Part shown: positions 36,608-47,911 of the stretch, piece after piece | Position numbering within the stretch: the stretch's first letter is position 1 | Layout: each line of letters opens with the position of its first letter | NCBI GenBank assembly: GCA_003550325.1 | Contig: QKWP01000245.1 | Span: 118,294-182,293 of the forward strand | DNA length: 64,000 nucleotides | Direction of reading: 5' to 3' | Origin: Gigaspora rosea | Taxonomy: Eukaryota > Glomeromycota > Glomeromycetes > Diversisporales > Gigasporaceae | Notes under the pieces: generated by a model | What the model was told of the DNA's origin: nothing | What the model saw: the letters and a program-made list of their open reading frames with translations, nothing else | Databases searched by the model: none | Made by a program: the position numbers and the translations under genes

Positions 36608-37868
36608 CTGGTACTAACTTCCATATTTCAACTTTTTTTAGTATCATTCGAATTGAAATAGTGGGATTATTATCTGAAGGAAACCTCTTCCTTGGGAACA
36701 AGCAAAAAAATATGCTATATTCGTAATCATGGAATAAACCAATTTTTATCAATTTATAATAAAACAAAGGATAGGGATAAAGATTATTTATTGTGGGGTG
36801 ACAAGGTAAATTACAGTATTTAAATCGAATATGCAGTTACATAGTTTATTGATGATTTTTTACTTAGATTGAATATATGGTAATTACGTATGACAATGAA
36901 AGCAAGAACGCAAAGCTATCATTAAGAACTTCTGACATTTTACACAACTTGCAAAAAGAAGTAGAAGAAACGTTGAAAAATGGGTATGTTCAGTGTTGAA
37001 AATCTTATGTTCTCATATTCTCATGAGAACATCACTTTCAATCTGAGAACATTTACAAAATTTAAGATGTTCTCTATTAAATTTTTTTTGAGAACATTAA
37101 GTTTGAAAAATATGTTCTCTATGTAAATATATAAAATAATAAAAAATTATTTTTATTAATATAGCAGTTTAAAATAATTAATCTTATAAATATTTAATTG
37201 TTAGTTAGTTAAAATAGAGAACAATTTAGTTGTTTTTAAATTTTAGATAATAAATTTTATTGGTTTATCCATTTCTAGTTTGGTGCAATATAGCTATTAT
37301 TATGTATACATATATATCATAAATTTTAGAGAGCTAAACTCACTATGATGATAATTTTTATAAGAAAATTACCTAACAAATCTTTAGTTATTTTGGGTTT
37401 AAACTTTATTTTTATATCTTAAAATTTTATAGTAAGAAATTTTTGAATCTATAAATTCACTATAGTAAAAAAGAAGGGTTTTTCTAAATATCTCTGGCCA
37501 GAGATATATAACTTATATATCTCTGGCCTATTGACCAATCAAAATAAGCAAAGGTCATATGACCCACTTTTCTGACCCATCAGGTGATCGGAAGAGACTG
37601 TGTAACCCGACATCTGACCACACTTTACTAACTTGGTTGTGCATTAATTATCGAACCAATTAAAAAACTTTAAAATTAAAAAATTATAATACACAAACTA
37701 AGCAATTTTATATATTAATTTCTTATATTTATATATATTTTCATATTTATTTATGATAACTTACAACAAAATAAATCCACACTTACATAATCACGTGCTA
37801 CTATTGTACTATCTAACTTACTACTAAACCTGGATAATTACTATCTCTACACTACCGTCGCGCTACTA

Positions 37869-37935
37869 CCTAACCCTAACCCTAACCCTAACTCTAACCC
37901 TAGGCCCATCCTATTTTCTACTAACCCTAACCCTA
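37869..37935. repeat. Telomere-type CCCTAA tract inside the Mutator-like element
   Basis: About five CCCTAA units, a variant stretch, then two more units. The frames reading through it on the minus strand are artefacts of the repeat. Confidence 0.9.
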
Positions 37936-38129
37936 AACACGATATAAATGACCTTTGGCGAAATACGGCATAATATGGCACATAGCATGCGTCACAAATA
38001 CGGCGATACAGTGATACAGCGATACAGTGATACAGCGATACAAACAACACTAGCAAAATACAGCATAACACGGCATTGGTACAACACGGCACTACCGAAA
38101 TCAACTCGTCACGATATCAGTAGCAACGA

Positions 38130-38960
38130 AGTGGAAAGTTCCTAAACAAGCCAAAGATGAGAAGAAGAATATAAGACCACCCTCCACAATAATATCTACG
38201 AAAAGAGGCATCAACAAACAACATTAGCGGCGAAAGGAGGCACCGACAATGATGACACCAATGACGAATGGCGATGATTTTATTCTGGCAAACCTAAAAA
38301 AACAGTCTAAACAGGTTAAAGAAAATAAGAAAAAAAAAAAAAAGAAAAAGAAAAAGACGAACCTTTACCGGAGCCACTACACTGACCGATTCCACGTTTC
38401 TAAACAAGCCAAAGAAGAGAAGAAGAATATAAGATCACCCTCCACAAAAATATCAGACACCAACAAACGACATTAGCGGCGAAAGGAGGCACCAACAACA
38501 ACGACACCAACGACGAACGGCGATGATTTTATTCTGGCAAACCTAACAAAAACAGCCTAAACAGGTTAAAGAAAAAAAAAAAAAAAAAAGAAAAAAAGAA
38601 AAAAGACGAACCTTTACCGGAGCCACTACACTGACCGATTCCACGTTTCTAAACAAGCCAAAGAAGAGAAGAAGAATATAAGATCACCCTCCACAAAAAT
38701 ATCAGACACCAACAAACGACATTAGCGGCGAAAGGAGGCACCAACAACAACGACACCAACGACGAACGGCGATGATTTTATTCTGGCAAACCTAACAAAA
38801 ACAGCCTAAACAGGTTAAAGAAAATAAGAAAAAAAAAGAAAAAAAGAAAAAAGACGAACCTTTACCGGAGCCACTACACTGACTGATTCCACGTTCCTAA
38901 GCAAGCCAAAGAAGAGAAGAAGAATATAAGACCACCCTCCACAAAAACATCGATGAAATG
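38130..38960. repeat. 248 bp tandem array, about 3.5 copies
   Basis: The landmark CCTTTACCGGAGCCACTACA lies at 38362, 38611 and 38859. Each unit holds an ACACCAACAACAACGACACC stretch, AACAGGTTAAAGAAA and an A/G-rich spacer of variable length. GC content is well above the surroundings. No frame continues through all copies. Confidence 0.9.
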
Positions 38961-40634
38961 AAAGACAACCCACAAGATTGTCAAAAAAATATGAAAGACC
39001 ACCCATAAGACCACCTACACAATTACCTGTAAGATGCCAAACCCAGAGAAAACCTAACGACGACACCAACGACGACACCAACTGCAACGACAGTGACGGC
39101 ACAATGAAAGATAACAATAAGCTAAATAAATGGATAAAAAAATAAAAAAATTAGTTAGCAAGAAGGGAAAGTGAAGAAAGCGAAGGTTAGTAAAAAAAAA
39201 ACAAATAACAAAAAAAAAACAGATCACAAGATGATCTATACTTATCTATCCAGATCTGGCGATGTGCGTCCGATTTTGCATCAGCAATCGGATCAAACAC
39301 ATGAACTTGAATCATGTGATTTCACGTTCTTTGATTGGCCAAAAAGGCCAGAGACATATAAGCTATATATCTCTGGCCAGAGATATTTAGAAAAATCCAA
39401 AAAAGAATAGTATATTATATTACTTATTTATTTAAACATTTGAGAGGTGCTACTAGCCTATTTAAAAACTTAATATATAAGTTGAGCCAAACCAATAACA
39501 TCTCCAACAATATATAAAAAACCTCAAATATAAATTTTTTAAAAAAATATATATATACATCACTCTGGTTATATTGACACTCTCTAGTAATGGAAAAATT
39601 GTCGATATATCCAGATGCCAGTTTAATAAACATCTCTATCTATACTGACATTATATTGATATTCCATAGATATGTTAGTTTAGGCAGAGGTAAATTTTTT
39701 TGTTTTCACTAAGCTTATGCTAAAAATAATAAACTTAGCAAAATGAATTTTTTTAGCACAAAACGAATTTGTTTTATATTTAGCATAAAATGGATTCATA
39801 TTATATTTGTATAAAATGTGAAATAAATTTATTTTATGCTTATCATTTCATGCTAAGCTTAGCATAAAGCCAATTTAAAAAATTAATTTGATTGGTACAT
39901 CTATAACAACAGTCAGTTTATAAAAATTGTCACTATATTCAGGAATAAAAATTATCTTAAATAATTTTTTAATATTAAAATTGTTGGTATGTCAGTGCAA
40001 TCAATATCTCTTGTGATTTTTGGTATAACTAATGAGTTTTTAAAATTATAGATTTTTTTTTAAAAAAAGTGACAATATAACCAATTGTTAATTAATCCAG
40101 CTATCAGTATAACCAGAGTAATAAATATAAAGTTATAATCTTATTACTATGAATAATTTAGCTTTGTCTATCTGTTACATAGTTTGTTAAATAAATTATA
40201 TTTTTTATTAATAATTTTTTTAATATATTAATTAAAAATAAAGAATTTAACTAATTTTAACACCTGGTTAAGTTATAAATTTTAACTACCCTTTATTTTT
40301 ATAGAAGTTTTTTATATAAAAAAATTTTCTTTAATTAGGGTTAGGGTTAGGTTAAGGGTATAGGTATATTAAGTTAGAGGATGGATTGATTATTTATATG
40401 CAAAATTAGTGCCAAAAACTTTTATTTAATAGCCCAAAGCTAGTTTTTGTAATAAAATTTTGTGATATTAATATTTTTTGATTTTTTTCTAAATTTTCTT
40501 AAAATATTTTTTATTTTGTTACACAAGATTCTGCGACCTTATTGGTAAATTATAGGGTGGTTACATCACCAGAGGGGCAAGTTAGCAACACTCAAAAATA
40601 AAAATTAAAAAATAACTAAAGTATAAAAGTATAA

Positions 40635-40795
40635 ATGTGAGAAAGAGAATGAGAGAAAGAAAATAAGAGTAAGAAGGAGTGAAAAAGAGTAAGAGAAAAT
40701 GAGGGAGAAAGAAACAGAGAGAGATAGAAAGAGAAAGAAGAGAGAAAGAGAAAGAAAGAGAAAAAGAGAAAGAGAGAGTAAAAGAAAAAAATTTT
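40635..40795. repeat. 160 bp polypurine (GA) tract
   Basis: Almost pure A/G on the plus strand (GAGAAAGAGAATGAGAGAAAG and similar). The two overlapping minus-strand Phe/Ser/Leu frames here are artefacts of this composition. Such mirror-like tracts can form triplex DNA. Confidence 0.85.
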
Positions 40796-43245
40796 CTAAT
40801 TGAGAACATAAAAAAAATTTTGAGAACATTAAATTCAATAAACATGTTCTCATGAGAACATAAATTTCAAACCAGATTTCCAACACTGGGTATGTTTATA
40901 ACAATATCTAGTGGATCGAATCATATGAACTTAACTAAATAATGTTTATAGTGAAGTAGCAGAAGTATCATGGCATCCTGAGTTCGCAACATATGTAATC
41001 GAAGGTATCAGTCTTACTTGGTTTTAATTTGGTTAAATTATTATTTTTAGTATTTATAAATTTTTTAATTAGGAATACCTGGTATTCCTTATGGAAACAC
41101 TTTAAAAAGAGTTGAACAAAATATGAAACTTAGAAGGGCAACTGCTTCCAAATATTTAAACCAAAATGAAAGTATAATAACTTTATCTAGCTTTCCACGT
41201 TTCGGCTGCTCAGATCAATTTTTAGATCCTCATCATGAACCATTTGGGCCTAAATTAAAAAGCGCATTTGTGCCGGATGAAGTCATGAATCCCAGATTAA
41301 ATATCAGTATGTAATTCATAATATACTAAATTGGTTCACGTATTTTTATATAATGGCATATAATTTATGTTAAATAAAAAAAGACAGTAAATGATGGGTT
41401 AAGAAGTCGTCGAGGAACAGATGTCACTATTAATATACCGATTTTTAATAATAAAAAGAGCCAAAATTTATTTCCTGAAAGTGAAAAAGCATTACCAGAT
41501 CATATATATATGGATTCTATGGTTTTTGGAGGGGGCTGCTGTTGTTTGCAAGTAACTATTCAAGCTTGTAATATTAGAGAAGCTAGGAAATTATATGATC
41601 AATTAGCAGTTTTGGGTCCTATAATGGTAATGTACATTTATTATCACAAAAGTTAAATGTGCATACCTTGATACTAAATATTTATAAACATACATACATA
41701 GTTGGCATTAACTGCTTCAACACCTATCTGGCGGGGCTATCTGTCTGAAATGGATTGTAGATGGTTTGTACTTACGAAATGTGGTGATGAACGTACAAAA
41801 GAAGACGGGGTTTGGAAGTCAGATTTTTATTTATATTTATCTTTATTATTTTAATTCTATAAAATTTATTCTAAAATTTAATCAATAATGTGATATTAAT
41901 ATATACTTATTTTCACTATAGCCTCTCAAAAATGATCGATTCGTAATAAATAGGTCACGCTGTGATACAATCGCTTATTATATATCACTTGATAAAACTC
42001 TAAAGTCAGAGTATAATGATTCAAATTCTGTGTATGATCGAAATATTTATAAAAGATTAATAGATAATTGTATGTATATTAGTGTTCAAATTATCATTTA
42101 GGAATTGATGAGATTTTAGCACGCCACGTAGCTTATTTATTTATTCGTGATCCTCTCTTTGTCTTTGAAGAATCGTTGTATCAAGATGATGAATCGTCAT
42201 CAAATCACTTTGAGGTTATATTAATAATAAAATTTTGAGATTATTGAGATTGCACTTTACTAATGAGATATTGGTATTTAGAATATTCAATCAACAAACT
42301 GGCAATCAGTACGCTTCATACCTCCACCACTAAACTCAAATATTGGTTGGCGAATAGAATTTCGTTGCATGGAAGTTCAAATAACTGATTTTGAAAATGC
42401 TGCATTCGTAATTTTCATGATACTATTGACTCGCATTATTCTTAGTTATGACCTAAATTTTTATATACCAATCTCAAAGGTCCGTTATTAACGTGTTATT
42501 ACTATTTAAAGTATTGATAATAATAATAATGTTTATTAACTAGGTGGATGAAAATATGGTTACCGCTTATAAGAGGGATGCATTAAATACTGAAAAATTT
42601 TGGTTCAGAAAGAATATATTTGCAAATTATGATGGTGTTGAAGGTATAACACTCTCTATTGATTGCTTCATAATATATATATATTATCAAAATTATATTA
42701 TAGGGCAACGAATTTCCAGGGTTAATTAATATAATCTTTCAATATTTCGAATCAATCAACATTAATATTGAAACAAGAAATCATTTGGGAAAGTACCTTG
42801 AATTTATTGGCATGCGAGCTAGTGGTAATCTAGTCTATTTTCTTAAATTTATTTTTAATTCTTATAGTTTTATGAATTTATTATTCACAAAATTATGCTT
42901 ATATTAAAATAGGCAAAATCCAAACGGCAGCGACATGGATAAGAAATTTTGTACGATCCCATCCAAATTATAAACATGATTCAATAGTTTCTCAAGAAAT
43001 TAATTATGATCGCATAAAAATGGTGGAAGAAATACAAAAAGGTCATGTTAAGGCACTTGAATTATTGAACGAATTTAAAATTCAGTGACAATTTTTTTAA
43101 GTGCATTAAGTAAAATATTGCGATAAATATTAATACTGTATATACGCGAGTTGAATTAAAAGTTTTGTCATTCTATTAATATCTTGATTATTTTAAAAAA
43201 TATAATTTTAAAATATGTATACAATATGGTTTCATATTATTTAGC

Positions 43246-43482
43246 CGACAATCACTTCACCGACATAACATTTTACCGACAAATACTCACCGACAAGTTC
43301 ATTTTACCAACAGTTTGTTTCCCTAACTTTAGCCCTAATTCTACCTAATTCTACTCTGACCCTAACGACAATGACCAGAATTACTTTGTCGATGAAATGA
43401 GCTTCGGTGAAATAAACTGTCGGTAAAATGAACGTGTCGGTGAATAATTGTCGGTGAAATGTTATGTCAGTGAAGTGATTGT
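43246..43482. mobile_element. Foldback family J copy 1: ACCGACA-repeat arms, CCCTAA-like centre
   Basis: Each arm is made of drifted TTCACCGACA/TTTTACCGACA words about 18-22 bp apart, and the arms are inverted copies. The centre (43321-43367) is CCCTAAC-like repeat. It lies 158 bp after the gsh1-like stop codon. Partial copies at 47255-47430 and 62343-62375. Confidence 0.75.
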
Positions 43483-43964
43483 TGATTAATTGATTGCCAC
43501 CCATACGTTGTAACTATCATCACATGGTGAGCTTTTTTTTAAAATCTTCGGTCCCGTGCCCTCTAACTGAAAATGGTTTAAAATAGATTGTTTGGGTTCA
43601 GTGCACTACATAAATCGAATCTTTTAACATGAATTTAGATTGATAATCTTTTTTTCAATATCCGATATGTAATTCTCAATACCCCGGATATATACTATGT
43701 CATGTGATATAACGTGACATAGTGTTTTTATATTTGGATATAAATAAATCCTGATTTAAATTTAAATCTGGATATATATTATGTTAAAACCAGATAAATC
43801 TGGATATAAAAAATATATCCGGATAGAGGTGTTAACTCTAGTACTTAATTTTCTTTACCCACCCCGATATGTAAAAAGCGAAAATACAGTATTAGATATA
43901 ACCATACTATACTTTGAGAAGCATTTTATTTTTTATTTAAAGTATACAAAATTTTAAGTATTTA

Positions 43965-44235
43965 TATGAAACAATAATTTTACTATTTAATATCTTGGAA
44001 TAAATTAAATGATTCATTACAATTATTATTGCTATATGACAAAAAATTTAATATAGTAAGAAAATTAAATAATTACAATAATTTTACATATTTAATATCT
44101 TGATAATTTTTATCGCTATATGACAAAAATTTAAATTAAAAAATTACAATAATTTTACATATTTAATATCATGAAAATAAATTAAATGATTCATTACAAT
44201 AATTATCACTATATTACAAAAATTTAATAAATAAA
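43965..44235. repeat. Three diverged tandem units of 80-100 bp
   Basis: Each contains ATATTTAATATCTTG and GCTATATGACAAAAATTTAA. AT-rich, non-coding. Confidence 0.65.
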
Positions 44236-44557
44236 TAATTCTATAATACATATTACTCCTGTGAAGAAATCTAGCTAGTTATATCACGTGCCTTATTTAA
44301 TAAACTAATAAATGAACTAGTTCTGCCGGTTCAATCTTGACCATAATGGTCTGAGTTAAAAACTCGGTTAAACTAGTTCAAAAGCCAAATGATTTAACAT
44401 TCCTAGTTACCATACTCGCTGTTATGTTATCATAGGACATTTGTGAAGCCAATTTCAATTACTTTTCTTTATTTGTACTATTTAGCTACATATATTCATT
44501 ATCTTTATTAGTTATTTCTCATTACTTACTTTTTGCCTATAATGAAATATATAAATG

Positions 44558-44724
44558 TTGTGCCTCAGAATAATGGTTGCCTCAAATGTCAATCAGCCTG
44601 ATTTAGGATATAGTTAGGGTAAGATTCTGGGAAGGATTAGGGTTTAATTTAGATCAATCAATATCGATCAGTTAATGCGGGCCAAAAAGTTGACATCTGA
44701 CGCAAGCTTTAATTTGAGGCACAA
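44558..44724. mobile_element. Family H copy 2 with exact 8 bp target duplication
   Basis: Ends TTGTGCCTCA and complement, flanked by TATAAATG (44550-44557, 44725-44732). The middle (44613-44645) holds TTAGGG and near-TTAGGG units, as in copy 1 at 15298. An 8 bp duplication suggests hAT-type mobilisation. Confidence 0.85.
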
Positions 44725-44805
44725 TATAAATGTTGTAATTTTTCTACATATTTAATTAGAAGTACAAAGTTAGTTAAAAGGGCCATAATAAAATTTTTTT
44801 GATAA

Positions 44806-45117
44806 GGTCACCAAAGTTGATTTTTCATTTTGCATTACATGGAATCTGAAAACATGAGTCAGTCAGTCAGATTTTTTTTTAATTTACTGTAAATTACATT
44901 AATAAAATAATGCTTACATCTAAGTTAATTTTTCATTTTGCACAAGGAATCAAAAAATTGTGTCATTTTTCTGTTAGTCCTATTAGACACTAGATGATAA
45001 TAGTGAAAATAAAATAAAGTCAAAAATCGAATAATTGCTACAATTGGAATCTAAAAAATTTTTTTAATAAATTGAAAAGATGGGTTATGCAAAACGAAAA
45101 ATTAACTTGGTGTGGCC
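44806..45117. mobile_element. MITE family A copy 2
   Basis: 312 bp, ends GGNCACCAAAGTT / complement of AACTTGGTGTGGCC, TAA on both sides. The interior matches copy 1 (CATTACATGGAATCTGAAA). Confidence 0.85.
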
Positions 45118-45379
45118 TAATTCTTAATTATGATTAGTTGATTTTAGGGTCAAATTTAAATTAGCTGATATAGTGTAAATCACTAAAGTTCAATTTGTGA
45201 ATTTTTTTTATTATATACTGGTAATTAGATTTATAACTTTAAAGCAAACTTTTTTGAATATATATTATTCAAAACCCAAAAAAAAATATTTGAAAAATTG
45301 GCCTTTTAATTGATTATACCACTATCACACCAATATTGTTCTTCTTTTAATTATCTTTTAAGAATTATTTGTTTGTTTA

Positions 45380-45743
45380 GGCCACACAAAGTTGATTTTT
45401 CGTTTTGCATTACTGGATTTCAAAATTCAGGACAGATGGTTGAATTTTTTTTAATTACTGCAAATAGAATAATGATAATGTTCACATTTAAGGTAATACA
45501 AGGTTAATTTTTCATTTTGTACAACAAGAAATTAAAAATTGGACCAGTAGTCATATTTTTTCTGTCAGTCCTATCAGACAATTACGGGAAATCAAGGTCT
45601 CAATTGAGTGACACCAAATGAAAATAGCGGGAAAAATAGTTGTCAAAAATCGAATAATTGGCACAAGTGGGACTAAAAAAAAATAAAAAATTGAAAAAAA
45701 GAGAGGGTAGTAATGCAAAACAAAAAATTAACTTTGTGTAGCC
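45380..45743. mobile_element. MITE family A copy 3
   Basis: 364 bp, ends GGCCACACAAAGTTGATTTT and inverted partner (last base G changed to A), TTA on both sides. Only 262 bp from copy 2, in the same orientation. Confidence 0.85.
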
Positions 45744-46269
45744 TTATATCACTAAATCAGATTTATCTTTTTTTTTCTCTTAAAGGTTCTTTAAAGCTAT
45801 TACAACTAAAAAAACTTCATTCAGAGGATTGTGATATTGGCCAATGTAGTAATTGATTGGTTCAGCAAAAAATTTTTTTAATTATTCAAAAACAGTTTGG
45901 ATTCTGGAAGGCATGACCTTTTATTGTGAAACCTTAATCACAAGATAGATGAGTATCTTGTAAAATAATGATTTATTGTATAAAATGTAAATTTTTTTTA
46001 TTAAAAACCTTCTTCATGAAGAACACCATATAGGCATACTTTATTATTAATTTACTATCAGGTATCTAATATTATATTAAGCATAACTAAACATTATTAA
46101 GCTAATTATATTGATTATTTAGTAGATTGTTTATACCATATGGGCAGATTTATTTCTGATCGACAAAAAATGTGATTATTGTAAAATTAACATTCATTGG
46201 TTGATTTATTAAATACAATAGTAAATATTTAGGGCTTTGTAAAACTAGAGCTAAAACTTTTTTCTAAAA

Positions 46270-46640
46270 TATGACAGTTGGAAATTTCTTATTTATATTC
46301 GCCAAGACCTTAGTTTTAGGGACCCCACAACAGTTTTTTAGGATCTCGCAAGAATAAAAACTTATTAGTGACGATGTCAAAGGAATTACAACATAGAAAT
46401 ATGGTACCCTGTGCAGTATGTGGCAGAGAAAAGTTTTGTAAACTAATACCAAAACTCTCACTTAAAGCTATGCAAAACCCTGCTGCTCAGAATTAAATGC
46501 TGAACTTGGGTTGTACTATCAACTTTGTTATAACATTATACTAAGTTGGTTTTATTTGATAGAAATTTAAGCACGAATAAAAAAAGAATATAGACAACAT
46601 AAAAACACAGAGCCATGTGCAGTATGTAGCAAAGATCTTT
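46270..46640 (+). pseudogene. Two drifted copies of a CAVC zinc-finger-like coding unit
   Basis: Near 46405 the plus strand reads RNMVPCAVCGREKFCK, followed by an AMQNPAAQN end. Near 46600 a second version reads QYVAKIF / PCAVCSKDL depending on frame. The repeat of a CxxC module and the broken frames suggest a relic of a transposon-encoded protein. The family is not identified. Confidence 0.3.
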
Positions 46641-47254
46641 AAACACACAAGAATAGTTATTTCGAATACAAGAATAGTTTTGGTATTGTGGTATGAATTT
46701 CCATGTTTATATTCATTTAGTAAGACCTTACAAAATTGATAATTTTTTTTACTTCGTATTAATATTCACTAATCTCAAAACTAAAACATTAGTTTACTAG
46801 ATATAGTCAACAAAAAAACACTAGATGTTTTAGATAATCTTCAATTATTTTAATTAACAGTATTTTATATCTTGTGTGTTATAATTTTATAGTAGTTGTG
46901 TAAATGTGATTTAGATCAAATATGTATGAGCGATATTGTTTAATATAATATAAGTTAAAAGTTGAAATGCATCTCTAGTATATGGTGATAACAGAAATAT
47001 AGAGTCAAATTACTATTTAAAAATATATAATTAAATAAAGCTTTGCTGATAATAAATAATTTGATAACTGATAATAAATCATTTGAAATTGTTATTAATT
47101 TTAATCATATTTTTTGATTAACAAATGCCACGTTATTAATTTGATTGGTTAATGGTCATGTTTTGATCATCATATATGATAAAACCGAATTTATGACAAT
47201 ATTGAGTGGAAACAAATCAGCCCATATGCTAAGGGAGATAGTGCCTGAAGGGTT

Positions 47255-47430
47255 CGTATTATTTCGCCAACAATCACTTCACCGATATAACATTCTACTG
47301 ACAAATACTCACTGACAAGTTCATTTTGACGACAGTTTGTTTCACTGAAGTTCATTTCACTGACAAGTTTTTTTTTCAAAAAGCACCCTAACTTTAGCCC
47401 TAATTCTACCTAATTCTACCCTGACCCTAA
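47255..47430. repeat. Foldback family J copy 2, lacking its right arm
   Basis: The left arm and the CCCTAAC-like centre match 43246 onward, but the homology stops right at the centre (about 47428), so only half of the foldback is present. Confidence 0.7.
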
Positions 47431-47731
47431 CAAAATCTATTTATTTAAATAACTTTTGATCCAGTAATCAGAATTGAATGAACTTTTTTTTGTTAGATGC
47501 GCCTCAATGAGAGCTTTATTTTAAAAAAAGTTTTCAAATTAGACTACTGGATGCCAGGATAATTGCCAAAAACTGATTTTTTGCTTTTCAAATTTCAGGG
47601 GTTTTTGCTGAAATGTATAACGTATGACCTCTGTACTACATGTCCAGGGTCCTATGCTGACTTTCTCCAGGTCCCATGGTCCATTGCCCTCTTCTAGCAC
47701 CTGACCTTCAAGCCTATTTCACGCAATATAT

Positions 47732-47911
47732 AGGACCCTGAAATATACATAGATAGGTCAGGTTAATTATAGGGTTACTAAAAAAGAAAAAATCTACAGA
47801 AAAAACTTCAAAAATAAGCAAAAAATTACTATAAATAAAAAAGATCTGCATAAAAACCCTCAAAAATAAGCAAACTTTTACCTGACTTATCTATGTATAT
47901 TTTGGGGTCCT
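47732..47911. mobile_element. hAT-like MITE family F copy 2
   Basis: 180 bp, ends AGGACCCTGAAATATACATA and inverted partner, exact 8 bp duplication CAATATAT (47724-47731, 47912-47919). Inserted into the 3' part of the LINE relic. Confidence 0.9.

Larger units (their letters stand above)
37476..39398. mobile_element. 1.9 kb Mutator-like element nested in the hAT element
   Basis: Inverted ends GGNTTTTTCTAAATATCTC continue for about 75 bp (ATATCTCTGGCCAGAGATAT and a further CTCTGGCC). An exact 9 bp duplication AAAAAAGAA flanks it (37467-37475, 39399-39407), as for Mutator-type elements. It carries a CCCTAA-type tract, a 248 bp tandem array and GA-rich DNA, but no transposase. Confidence 0.88.
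36991..40888. mobile_element. 3.9 kb hAT-like element in intron 2 of the gsh1-like gene
   Basis: Ends CAGTGTTG...CAACACTG with long inverted sub-terminal arms rich in ATGTTCTCATGAGAACAT words. It is flanked by an exact 8 bp duplication GGTATGTT (36983-36990, 40889-40896), the hAT hallmark. The duplicated bases include the intron's 5' splice donor, so a donor copy exists on each side. Without it intron 2 would be about 60 bp. No transposase frame is visible. About 1.9 kb of its length is the nested element at 37476-39398. Confidence 0.9.
36661..43088 (+). pseudogene. gsh1-like: Glutamate-cysteine ligase catalytic subunit, 12 exons, decayed
   Basis: Glutamate-cysteine ligase joins Glu and Cys in the cytosol, the first step of glutathione synthesis. 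Exons: 36661-36805, 36868-36983, 40952-41004, 41073-41306, 41398-41636, 41702-41818, 41922-42069, 42102-42214, 42282-42479, 42544-42643, 42704-42824, 42913-43088. Family landmarks are clear: [114 protein letters not shown] and AATWIRNFV, then stop TGA at 43086. Damage seen: GTG where the start ATG belongs; two frame breaks in exon 1 (one base near 36684, four near 36716); WGDE reads WGDK (metal-binding Glu lost); no GT at the needed place after exon 6; TGA across junction 7/8; junction 10/11 off by one. Several are one-base changes, so assembly errors could explain part. Intron 2 is swollen to 3.97 kb by transposons. Confidence 0.8.

Noticed and set aside
37847..38104. 85-codon minus-strand frame ending GLGLELGLGLGLG
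   Set aside because: The tail is translated CCCTAA telomere-type repeat inside a transposon.
40582..40886. Two overlapping minus-strand frames rich in Phe, Ser and Leu
   Set aside because: They are direct products of the 160 bp polypurine tract on the plus strand and the hAT end.
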